Assembly: GCF_963675165.1 (NCBI RefSeq)
Contig: NC_087392.1
Coordinates: 3,803,442-3,867,441 of the forward strand
Reading direction: 5' to 3'
DNA length: 64,000 nt
From: Halichondria panicea
Lineage: Eukaryota; Porifera; Demospongiae; Suberitida; Halichondriidae
This document shows positions 25,045 through 35,096 of the stretch, piece after piece. The stretch's first letter is position 1. The number at the start of each line of letters is the position of its first letter. Under the pieces are notes generated by a model that was given only the letters and a program-made list of their open reading frames with translations, did no database searches and was not told where the DNA came from. A program made the position numbers and the translations under genes.

Positions 25045-25078
<34 letters not shown>

Positions 25079-25206
25079 GTGATCTCGACCGTCTCAACCC
25101 GTACGCCTGGATGTCGACCGACTCGAGAAAGAGAGAGACCGGCAAAGTAGGACTATAGTAGTTCAATGATGTAATTACAGCGCCACCATACTGAACGCAA
25201 TTTTTG
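24892..25206. repeat. tandem duplication of ~165 bp with a GA microsatellite
   Basis: The block CGGCTCGAGAGAGAG, GATCTCGACCGTCTCAACCC, CCGGCAAAGTAGGACTATAG, ending ACTGAACGCAATTTTT, is present at 24892-25036 and 25041-25206 with very few differences; copy 2 has an expanded (GA)n run. Degenerate CTCGACCGTCTCAACCC units extend left to about 24800. A third partial copy of the end (ACGCAATTTTT...GCGCC) is at about 25413-25490. Confidence 0.85.
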
Positions 25207-25988
25207 AGGTCCTAAAAGACGCGCCAAGCGTTGCTGCAATTAAATTTTTCTGGCGCTTATAAAAAGGTGTATTAGTATTATTAGCGATGCTGAGGCACTC
25301 GCCTTTTACTTTTTGGCCTATTAGTACATGCATAGCTGTACTGTATTACTGCTCCGCGTACGTACCTATGAGATTGTTACGCTAGACCAGCTGTAGCACA
25401 TAAGCGCCAGCTGAACTTAACGCAATTTTTTGGGCTCTAAAAGATGCGCCCCTTAGAAGTGTAATTAATTTTTTCTGGCGCTGTAATTACAGAAACTACG
25501 GTAGTGTTTTGCTGCAAGCGCTTACTAGAAAAAATCGCCCTTGCTCATAACACCTGTAACTTGTTTATGTATCTATTTGTGTTGAGTTTGACCTTCATAA
25601 AGTTGTCATAACTACTTAACTCAAATTCAAAGTTTGATATACCATTGGATTCCTTGTTAAGAAGCGCTTCTATCTATATGCTGTAGAGCTGGTAAGCTCA
25701 AACCAGCTAAAAGTTTGCATTTTTCATGTAGAAGTCCCAGACATACTTGTCCACCCTCCACAAAAAGCATAAATGAAGCCATAATTGACCACATAACTTC
25801 CGGTGTCAAACTCAACGCAAATAGACTTTAGTAACCTCACTGCATTTGGGTACCGAGTATTTAAATGGTCAGCTGCACTATAATTGCATTCTTCTGGTTT
25901 TGACACTGGTGGTAGTGCTAAAGAGCAGAGGAGGTACGACATCCGCGTGTCTTTAACACACACACACATTCTGAACTTTGATCTAAGG

Positions 25989-26243
25989 CCACTCCAAGTG
26001 ATACTCTGGTTTCTGGTCCACCGCCCGCATCAGTCTTGGATATTTCTATCTCATTATTGGATTTCTATCTCATTATTTCTACTACGCATGCGCAGAATGG
26101 TCCATGTGGTACAAAATAGTGTGATAATGATATTCATTTGCAAAATAATGAGATTTATAAGGTGAAATTGATACTGACATAATGAGAAAAGCCGCCCGCC
26201 CGCATGCAATTAGGACCAGAAACCAGAGTATCACTTGGAGTGG
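25989..26243. mobile_element. MITE with ~31-bp inverted ends
   Basis: CCACTCCAAGTGATACTCTG with the following TTTCTGGTCC is mirrored exactly at 26213-26243. About 255 bp, non-coding, ending some 20 bp before the 5' LTR. Confidence 0.85.
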
Positions 26244-26264
26244 AATGTGTGTCTCCTTTTGTGA

Positions 26265-26415
26265 TGATAGCCTATTCTAGTTATGTTATTCTATGTAATG
26301 TGTCATGTGACTGACACATGATGGTGATAAGAACACACATGTTAATGTCAATATTTACTGTGAGAGTAATCTAGTTGAATCTAACTAAATAGCAGGCCAG
26401 ATAGCCTGTGTTACA
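26265..26415 (+). repeat. 5' LTR
   Basis: TGATAGCCTATTCTAG ... GATAGCCTGTGTTACA, 151 bp, starting TG and ending CA. It is followed by TTTGGCGACC, suited to a primer-binding site. It differs from the 3' LTR by a 28-29 bp gap and a few substitutions. Confidence 0.92.
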
Positions 26416-26586
26416 TTTGGCGACCTAGCCAGTAACGTTCTTTTGGAACCAACTATCGTTTGAAGTCCGTTGGAGAAGAGGTTTGCTGATGCAAAGACTT
26501 TTATGTAAAGACGTGAACTGAAGGCACTACTTGATAGTCAAGAGAGCCTTCCTACTACCAGAAGAAGACCTCTGAGACGTGGAACT

Positions 26587-27541
26587 ATGGCTAACACGGA
26601 GGAACAGTCGGCTGAAGTCACTCGAGAGATGCAGGAGCTGCGTGGAGGACCTACAAGTACAGCGCCATCACGGCCAGTGATGAACAACTTACTAGAGTGA
26701 GTGGCGATGGTGAGAGAGTGTATAGCGAGGCGCGTGTGGTCTCTGATTTGGTTGGTGGTTTGACTGGTGGAGAGTGTGTTTCAAGGCTTTTTGGAGTCTC
26801 AGCAAGCAAATGCATTGTCTGTGCAGAGTGTGCCCTCGTTACTTTCGTTTACTGGAGAGGATGTTGAGGCAGAAGCTAAACGTTGGTTAGACAGGTTTGA
26901 GGAGAGAGCTACCATGTTGTCTTGGACTGATGAGCTTAAATGTTATCACATCAAGCAGTACCTTGCTGGCACCGCTTTACAGGTTTTGCCGCCCGCCAAG
27001 CACAGCAACTACGGTCAACTCATAGAAGCTCTTAAGGACAGGTTTAAACCTATTGATATTGAGGGGTTTGGAGTTTCTTCAGCTTACACAGAAAAATCAG
27101 TCAGTAGAGAAGTTTGGTTTGGAATTAATGACACTAGGCAAGAAAGCTCTCGAGACGACAGAGCTAGATAACCTGTTAAAGGGCAAGTTTTTTCAGGCAT
27201 TGCTACCCAAATGGCAACGGAAATTGGGAGCACCTAGACTTGGAGAGTCGTTTAATGCTTTGTATGAATGTGCTAGAACCACCGAGCGACATGAGCAGCA
27301 GTATCAGTCTAGTTGGGAACCACGTGACTCTTCAGAGAAACAGCAGGGAGAGAAAGGTGAACCACCTCAGAAGCGGCAGTCTACTCTTAAGTGTTTTGGG
27401 TGTGGTGGTTTAGGACATTTCAAACGTAACTGTCCCCAGTCAGCAAGCCAAACAGAATCTAAATCCAAACAAGACAGGAGTGAGGCAAACAGTCGGGATC
27501 CACTTCCGCAACTATCGAAGCCAAGCGACTTTATCAGATGA
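26587..27541 (+). pseudogene. retrotransposon gag with CCHC knuckle
   Basis: A start at 26587 (MANTEEQSAEVTREMQ) is followed by in-frame stops before the conserved gag body (SLLSFTGEDVEAEAKRWLDR, 26830-27050). A one-base shift near 27055 moves the rest to another frame, where LKGKFFQALLPKWQRKLG and the zinc knuckle CFGCGGLGHFKRNC (about 27390-27435) are read. The knuckle is a normal CX2CX4HX4C. Confidence 0.85.
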
Positions 27542-27571
27542 GCAGGTAGAGGATATCTTGAGGCAGAGGAG

Positions 27572-30500
27572 ATGCAAAAAGAGCAGGGTTTACTTGATAC
27601 CACAGAGTTGGTGCAGTTTCAGCTAGTAGCTGTTGGTCACACCTTGGAGTTAGATGTACTTGTGGACGGAGTTCAGTTAGCGGCGATGGTTGTCACACTT
27701 TCTCAATCCAGTATTATCTCTCGGTCACTTTTTCATAGGGATGGACGGCAGTTGAGGAAGCATGGCAAAGCTGTACCTAAGCTCGAGCCAGCAACAGTCA
27801 GCAACAGTATAAGGATGGAGTGGCAGGTCAACACGAGCTGAATATGTCACAGCTCAAGTGACGTAGAGCCCACTGTTTTCTTTGTGCAGCCAGACAGCAG
27901 TCAGGATTGTTTGATAGGGATGAATGCAGCACCAGCTCTGGGACTTTCATTTCTTGATCGCAACGGTATACCTCTTAGGATGGCAGGTTCAGTCCCAGTC
28001 ACTACAGCTTCCGTGAATTTGATTCGAACTAAGGCTATCCCAGCTAGGTCTAGGTCGTTTGTTGAGCCTGATCCATGTTCTTTAGAGACACATGGACTTG
28101 GTGCCTTGGAGTCTCTCGTCAGTGTAAACAGTCAAGGAAAGGTGTTGATCCCAGTAATGAACTATCACCAGAGAGATGTGTATCTTGAGGAGGGAACGTT
28201 GCTAGGTCAAGCTGAACTTCTTTTGGAGAGTGCTGAACACGATTTGACCGATGTTGTTGGACTCCCTGAGGGTGAGGGAACATGTATGGACGCTGCTCAC
28301 GTTGCTGTGGTGACAGGAGAACAGCCACGGAAGCTCTTGGATATCATACAGTGGCCTGTGAGCGTAGCTCCACGGAACAATGACAAGTTGGGATGCACTG
28401 CAGTCGCTCAGCACAAGATCGACACAGGGACCACGCACCAATCAAGCAGTATCCCCGACGTACCTCCTTTTGTGCATAGGGAAAGAATAGCACGGATGAC
28501 ATGGAGACCAAGGGTGTGGTCTCACCTTCTGTGAGTCCTTGGGCTAGTCCAATCGTATTGGTCCCCAAGAAGGATGGAACAACACAGTTTTGTGTAGACT
28601 TTAGGAGGTTGAATGCAATCACTAAAAAGGACGTTTACCCCATTCCTCGCATAGAAGATATCTTGGACACCCTAGGTAGGAGTAGATTTTTCTCCACTCT
28701 TGATCTTTCTTCAGGGTTTTGGCAGATTCCAGGAAAATTTACCACGCATTGTGGACTCTTTGAGTTTAATCGGATGCCGTTTGGTTTATGTAACGCTCCT
28801 TCTACCTTTCAGCGTTTGATGCAAACGGTTCTTGCAGGGATTGATGGGAAGAGTTGTTTTTTGGTGTGTTCACGGACATTTGAAGAGGTTGTTTTTGAGC
28901 GATTACGGGCAGCTAACTTGAAGCTGAAAGTTGGAAAATGTGTCTTTTTGCAGGAACAGGTGAAGTATTTGGGTCATACTATCTCTAGGCTATTGCTCCA
29001 GATGTGTCCAAAGTCGAGAAGGTTCAGCACTTTCCGGTACCAACTGATGTTCTCACGCTTCGACAGTTTTTGGGGTTAGCTTCTTACTACCGACGCTTCA
29101 TTAAGAATTTTGCAGCAGTTTCGTCACCGTTAACTGCACTCACCAAGAAGGGTGTTTTGTTTGTGTGGACAACACATTGTCAGGGAGCTTTTGATAAGCT
29201 CAAGAACTTGCTTTGTACTGCCCCAGTTCTAGCCTACCCTCAGTTTGGCCCAGGACATACCTGTGCGGTTTTGGCACAGGAGGACGAGAAGGGTCAGGTA
29301 CACCCAGTGGCATATGCCATCTAGGACACTTCACAAGCATGAGCGGAATTACCACATCACAGAGCTTGAAACGTTAGCAATTGTCTGGGCAGTGAAGTAC
29401 TATCGGTCGTACTTGTTGGGACATCATTGTCTTGTACTCATGGATCATGCAGCTCTTTTCAGTACTAGCAACCCTTCTGCTAAATTGGCCCGTTGGGCAT
29501 TGATTATACAGGAGATGGCCCTTGATATCAAATATCGGCCAGGGAAAACAAATAGCTGTACAGACGCTTTGTCTAGGAATCTGGTATCATGTGTAGTTGC
29601 AGAGAGTGAGGGGGTCGGACTCGAACAGCGTAAAGATTCTCAGTTCAAGCCGCTTATCTCGAAGATGGTACGTTGCCAGGTGATGATGCAGAGGCGAGGA
29701 AGGTGGTTATTTAACAGTGAGGCTTTTGATTTGACAGATGGCCTTCTTTATCATGAGTGTGCTAATACTCCTGTGTCTAGTGGTTCCACAGGAGAGACGA
29801 GAGGGTTTAATTCAGGAGGCACATGATGGTAGATTTTCAGGGCACTTTGCGGAAAAGAGAATCTATGAGCTACTTCGCCGTCGGCCAGGGATGCGAGCAG
29901 CAGTCAGACACTATTGTCGGTCATGTTTGGTTTGTGCTTCTAGGAAGGGTCAGAGTCGGTCTATCAAGCCACCACTACAACCTATTACTGTTGGAGGACC
30001 GTTTTTGAAAGTTGGGGTTGATGTTTTGCAGTTGCTTTTAATTCTTGATGGAAATCAATATGCACTGGTATTCATCACCAAATGGGTGGAAGTTGTTGCT
30101 CTTAAAAAGCTGAAACTATTGCGAGGATGTTTGTGGAGTATGTTGTCTGTCGGCATGGAGCACCACACGAGCTTCTTTCTGATCGTGGTGCTAACTTTCT
30201 TTCGGAGCTGGTAGCGGAGGTATGCAAATTGTTTGATGTCAACACAACCACCCGCAAACTAATGGCTTGTGTGAGCGGTTTAACAGCACTCTCATTCAGA
30301 TGTTGGCAAAGACAGTTGAGCGCTTTGGTCTTGACGAGCATTTGTCGTATGTTTTGTATGCTTACCGTGTTTCGGTACAAGAGTCTACTCGGGAGTCACC
30401 TTTCTTTTTGCTTTACGGTAGAGACCCAGTGCTAGAAGCTCTCTCGCTCACCTTATGTGGTAGATCTAGACGATTATAAAACAGAATTGGTAGCAGGACT

Positions 30501-30927
30501 GTCCAGTGCATGGCAAACAGCCCAAGAGTGCATTACAGACAAACAGAAAAGTATGTATGACAGGTCAGCCAAAGAACCTAACCTTGAAGTTGGTCAACGC
30601 GTCATGGTTCGCATGCCAAGCGAAGTTCAAGGGAAAACTTGGAAATTTGCAAGACCATTCCATGGACCGTTTCGTGTCTTGAGTTTGACACCGACGAATG
30701 CAGAAGTTCGACTTGTCGACGAACCCAAGTCTCAATCAATCTTTGTTTCCCTGAACTGTGTTCAAAAATGTTATGAAGAACTTCCTGATCAGTCTTGGCG
30801 AGGATCTACTCCACGCAAGTACGCCCAGATTGCTAGTGACCAGCAACACCGCACTACACCTCAAGTTGTACCCGATTCCTATACTGGACCGATGACGAGA
30901 TCCCGAACAGCTTTGGCTGGTAACTAA
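27572..30927 (+). pseudogene. retrotransposon pol: protease, RT, RNase H, integrase; catalytic motifs lost
   Basis: Protease (27600-27830): the site that should read DTG before QSSIISRSLFHR reads VTL, so the catalytic Asp is gone. RT (28501-29080): VLVPKKDGTTQFCVDFRRLN and FNRMPFGLCNAPSTFQRLM are clear, but residues after FWQIP and the whole YxDD segment between GKSCF and LVCSRTFEE are deleted. RNase H (29100-29580): SYYRRFIKNFAAVSSPL, ITELETLAIVWAVKYYRSYL, CTDALSRN. Integrase (29740-30927): zinc domain SGHFAEKRIYELL ... CRSCLVCASRKGQ, core with ELLSDRGANFLSE and CERFNSTLIQMLAKTVERFG, and a C-terminal part ending TGPMTRSRTALAGN. At least six frame changes. Confidence 0.88.
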
Positions 30928-31027
30928 ACTGTATAACTGTGTTTGTTTTTGTTTTTTTGTTTTTTTGTTTGGTTACATGCGGCTTCACTGTGACAATCTC
31001 GAGGACGAGATTTTCTCTCAGGAGGGG

Positions 31028-31206
31028 TGATAGCCTATTCTAGTTATGTTATTCTATGTAACCTTATTCATTTAATTTATGTATTATGTAAGTGTCATGT
31101 GACTGACACATGATGGTGATAAGACACACATGTTAATGTCAGTATTTACTGTGAAAGTAATCTAGTTGTATCTAACTAAATAGCAGGCCAGATAGCCTGT
31201 GTTACA
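31028..31206 (+). repeat. 3' LTR
   Basis: 179 bp, near-identical to 26265-26415 apart from a ~28-bp extra segment after CTATGTAA. Preceded by the polypurine tract at about 31019-31027. Confidence 0.92.
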
Positions 31207-31236
31207 CTTTGACACGCGGATGTCGTACCTCCTCTG

Positions 31237-32489
31237 GCTAAAGATGCTGTCTATAAGCATTAATTGTGACCTGCACTAAGTGTTGAGCTAGAGAAGTGTT
31301 GAGTAAGTTGTAAGTGAGTGATTTTGTCAAGCTTGTCTACTTCATGTCAAATGTGGTTTCCATTCAAGATTTGCCCTCCATAAATTATGTGTATGCGTAA
31401 ATTCTTCCATAAAGTAGCAGGATTTGTTGAGGGGTTGCTAGGGTGAATGGATAATTGTGCTGGTTGTTTGTTATCAATTTGCTATCGTGTATTTTGATGA
31501 CATGCCATGTTCTCTGCTTATCTGCAGACAATGCGATTGCAAACAACGTGCAGGAATCACAACCGCACCTTCTCTAGCTTCAACTCCTTGCCTTTAGCAG
31601 ATATGTTCCCCTCCTGGAGATGTGAAGAAACTGGCAAAGTTATCGAATTAAGGTGAGTTTTTAATTATTGCTTTGTTTTGCGTGGGCGTATCAAAGGGAA
31701 TGCAGCAGTATCACATCACATATTGTGTGTCGTACTCATATTGCACAGTGCACAATTAACTACCAACCCCACTTTTTTATAATTGCCAAACTAAAACTAA
31801 ATTTTTTTTCAGTTTTGCGCTTAGCTTAGGAGAGTAACAGTAGGAAAGTACTAACTGGGACACAATGGCATGCAGCTGACTTAAAAAATTCCCGTTCCGT
31901 TTGCGTAAAATGCACTGTTTGCGTTACACAAAACGAACGCACTGAATTATACAAAACGCTTCTGTTTTAACGCATTAAATAGTGCGGGGGCTAAATTGCT
32001 GAGTAAGCAATTTCCTATCGTTTGTTAGCTATACACAGTATCCATAGTAAACATGTAGCTAGGATTCACAAGTGGACCTTCTTCTGCTTTGTCCAGCTAG
32101 TTCATTTGTGTTGTGTTCCTCTGCTCTTCAACAGCAACAAAGTCAGTGAGCTGTGTGTGTAATGTTCATAGGTAGTCTAGTCTAGCATCAGACTGTGCTG
32201 TTGCATTTCTAGAAACTTTGTTAACCTACATGTACAGAGAAATTCTACCTTGTTGAGTGGGAACATTCCCACTCAACAAGGTAGAACCATCACATGATGG
32301 TTAACAGTAGAGGAGAAACACATTCAGTGTGGCAAGTCAGGGACTGTGGTGTGTGATAAGAGCTACCGTATGGGGAAAACTCTTCAAAGCCCTTGTCCTT
32401 GCTATCGGTAAGTAGAGTAAAGCATGGAAATTCAAGCTACATGAAAATCCGGACGATTTAGCACGACGGCTAGCAAAAACAGAAAGAGC
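31237..32489. other. spacer, one exon-like stretch, one palindrome
   Basis: An acceptor (CTGCAG, ends ~31528) and a donor (AAG|GTGAGT, ~31654) bound an open stretch, but the product is not recognised. No other gene is seen before the inverted repeat at 32490. Confidence 0.3.
32243..32286. repeat. near-perfect palindrome, 20-bp arms
   Basis: TTCTACCTTGTTGAGTGGGA is inverted as TCCCACTCAACAAGGTAGAA with a 4-nt centre. A strong cruciform or hairpin; no function can be assigned. Confidence 0.85.
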
Positions 32490-32786
32490 TATGCAGAAAC
32501 TAACTTGACACATAGAGAGAAACATACCTTGTAATCGATCTGGTGCGGTATCAGCTTCACAGCGGGTAATGAGCATGCAAAAATAAACGTGCGATAATTG
32601 CATTTTCGGAGAATGCGATGCAATTTCGAGTTGAGCTACTTAGAGCATCAATTAGCTAAATCTGAGTTTGCCATCAGCTTTTTCATGTCCACTTTACTCT
32701 GGATCAACCTTTAGTTGAGCAGAAACAGCTGCACTGCTGCACAAAACTTGCTGAGAAGTATTCGCACAAAAAGTGCTAGGTCAGCA
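32490..32786. repeat. left long inverted repeat of the composite region
   Basis: About 297 bp, inverted with a few indels at 38468-38775. Outer edge TATGCAGAAACTAAC, inner edge TGCTAGGTCAGCA. Homology stops sharply at both edges. Reading outward, both copies end in ATCGATTACAAG|GTATGTTT, which looks like a coding end plus splice donor. Confidence 0.88.
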
Positions 32787-33090
32787 CAATGCAGTGTCAC
32801 ACGGTTGCTTTGCTAGCTAGACAATAATCATTGCATTGCATGTGTGCAAGAATGGATTCAGGCCCTGATGTCGATGATGAAAGGTGAGGCAATTAACCAA
32901 TGTCATAAAAGCATGTGCTAACAAACCATGCTTATAGATCTATATGTGTGCCCCAGACTAGTCACTTAACTTGGAGATTTTCATTCAAACAAGAAATAAT
33001 TGCTTGAACTTTGAACCCGTTTCTCTCAGAATCCCAAGTTCAAACTTCCCCTGTACCTAGTCCTAGCCTCAAGACCAGGCCGTTTGTATT

Positions 33091-33285
33091 GTAATTGGTC
33101 CAGGAATTTCATGGACCGGTAATTAACCACACCGGCAGACGTGCATGCCCACAACCTGCCATGAATATGATTATGGGTCACATGCACCTACCGTACCATT
33201 CCGTGGAATGTTCTAGCATAATAACATTCAACACATTGTGGGCGTGTGGTTAATTATCGGTCCATGAAATTCCTGGACCAATTAC
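33091..33285. mobile_element. MITE upstream of the transposase
   Basis: GTAATTGGTCCAGGAATTTC at the left end, GAAATTCCTGGACCAATTAC at the right end, exact inverted copies; the homology continues inward (ATGGACCG, TAATTAACCAC). A second pair GACCAGGCCGTT (33072) and AACGGCCTGGTC (about 33331) frames it. Confidence 0.85.
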
Positions 33286-33392
33286 ACGAGTTCTACATAC
33301 AAACTTGACCAGGCGTTCTGTCAGTAAACGAACGGCCTGGTCCGGTACACACACTATTATTATAGAAAAAAAAAAGTTGTGAAGGTCTTAAG

Positions 33393-34783
33393 ATGTCTAA
33401 CTGTTTGTGTAGATACCCTCCGCCTCCGAGGCCTCTGCCAGCAGATCTGTCTAAAAAGTACCGACTGTATCGGGACCGAGTTTTTGTATCAACTGGCAAG
33501 TCAGATGCTCACAGATCTAGTCTCGTGAGGACCACTGCAAGACCAACTCATTACCGTTCAGGCTGGAACGAACAGACAATGAAAACAGCCCTCGAGTCCG
33601 TGCTCTATGGTGGCATGAGCATAGGCAAGGCAGCTCTATCTTATGGCATCCCAAAATCCACATTATACGATCATAAAGTGGGGACGTTTTACCTGGAGTA
33701 AAGAGTGGGCATCCTACAATTCTCACAACTGAGGAAGAGGAGGACCTGGTGTCATTTATTATAGAATGTGCGGACATTGGCTATCCGAGGTCACGATATG
33801 ACGTAATTGCCATGGCTGAGATGGTGGCAACGAAAGCGGAGAAAGGGACACCTCATGAGACTCTCACAAATAGATGGTGGCAGAGTTTTTGTTACTTTAA
33901 AGACTGCTACATCTCTATCTACTGCGCGTGCAAAGGCATCCTCCCCAGAAATCTTGAAGAGCTACTTTCGACTGTTAGACGAGACATTGAAGAAGCATGG
34001 CTTGACTACTGATCCATCCTTGATTTTTAATATGGATGAATCGGGATTCCCCCTCGATCCAAAGCCGTTGAAAGGTGTATTTATTAAAGGCACAAAGAAC
34101 CCCTGCTCGGTGACAGCTGGCAATAAATTAAATCTCAAATAACTGTCGTTGGCTGCGTAAGCGCTGGAGGTCAGTGTCTACCACCAATGATCGTATGGCC
34201 AAGAAAGAAAATGAAACCTGAACTGGCAATCGGTGAAGTTCCAGGCACAGTGTTTGGCTTGGCAGAGAGAGGCTGGATGACACAAGCTCTATTTAGCCGA
34301 TGGCATTTTTTGCGCTACGCACCAGCAGCTAGACTCCTTCTCGATGGGCATTCTTCTCATTACTGTCCCGAGACTCTCAAATTAGCACAAAAACAAGGTG
34401 TTATAATGCTTGCTCTCCCTCCAAACACAAAACACCTCACGCAACCACTAGACAAGGGAGTGTTTGGTCCCTTGAAACAGAGGTGGTGACAAATGGTTCA
34501 TGATTTTCGGGTTAGTCATCCAGGCCAAGTGGTAACTCAATATAACTTTTGTAAGCTTTTTAGCAAATCATGGGTCGAGGCAATGACACCGAAGAATATC
34601 TGTTCTGGATTTTCAACTACGGGTATATATCCGTTTAATCCCGATGCTTTGACACTCCCATGTCAAACCAGAGATCACTCAGATTCCTCATATATCGAGA
34701 CTGTGTCTCCTTTCACACCAGCCAAGCGCAAGGTTTTTGGCGACAGATTCGCTTACCTCATTTACCGACTACCATCCATGTGA
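33393..34783 (+). pseudogene. DDE_1 (pogo-type) transposase, broken
   Basis: N-terminal helix-turn-helix of the psq type (ALESVLYGGMSIGKAALSYG then IPKSTLYDH; about 33590-33670). The DDE_1 catalytic domain follows: FNMDESGFPLDPKPLKGVF with the first Asp (34028), LLLDGHSSHYCPETL with the second (34330), LALPPNTKHLTQPLDKGVFG with the third (34410), then the usual GIYPFNPDAL (34625). All three acidic residues are present. At least three frame changes (near 33700, 33840 and 34140) and a TGA after KQRW (34487-34489) break it. It is a decayed copy. Confidence 0.85.
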
Positions 34784-35096
34784 GAGACAAAACACAATGA
34801 AAATGATGGATATTGAGGCTGTACCACTTCAAGAAGAACTCAAAACTTGCAAGAGATCCATCAGGGCAACTCATGACTTCAGATGAAAACATTCAGGAGG
34901 TATTGGAAAAAAAAGAGGCTAAAGATGCTAAAGAACGTGCTAAAGAACTCAGGAAAAGTCTAAGCCACCCAAAAGTGAGCGATTGAGTAAAATATGTGTG
35001 CATACATGGTTTAAGTATCTTGAGCTATAGATACATTAGATACAAATGCACTGGCTTGGTGCTAGCCCCCATTATACACGTTTTTTCCCCCATTAG

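Larger units (their letters stand above)
26265..31206 (+). mobile_element. Ty3/Gypsy LTR retrotransposon with both LTRs, inactive
   Basis: The whole element is 4.94 kb: LTR, primer site, gag, protease, reverse transcriptase, RNase H, integrase, polypurine tract (AGGAGGGG), LTR. The integrase-last order places it in Ty3/Gypsy. Flanks TTTTG and CTTTG are an imperfect candidate target duplication. The coding part carries stops, frameshifts and small deletions (see the gag and pol entries). Confidence 0.92.
25926..31236. repeat. 26-bp perfect inverted pair enclosing a MITE and an LTR element
   Basis: CAGAGGAGGTACGACATCCG continuing to GTGTC (25926-25951) is exactly inverted at 31211-31236. Between them lie the MITE 25989-26243 and the LTR retrotransposon. 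Either these are the ends of an older element that received both insertions, or the flank was duplicated. Confidence 0.7.

Noticed and set aside
25724..25969. Long minus-strand open stretch as a gene
   Set aside because: It ends in repeated CA/GT-rich text at the 26-bp inverted repeat, has no recognisable motif and no clear splice partners.
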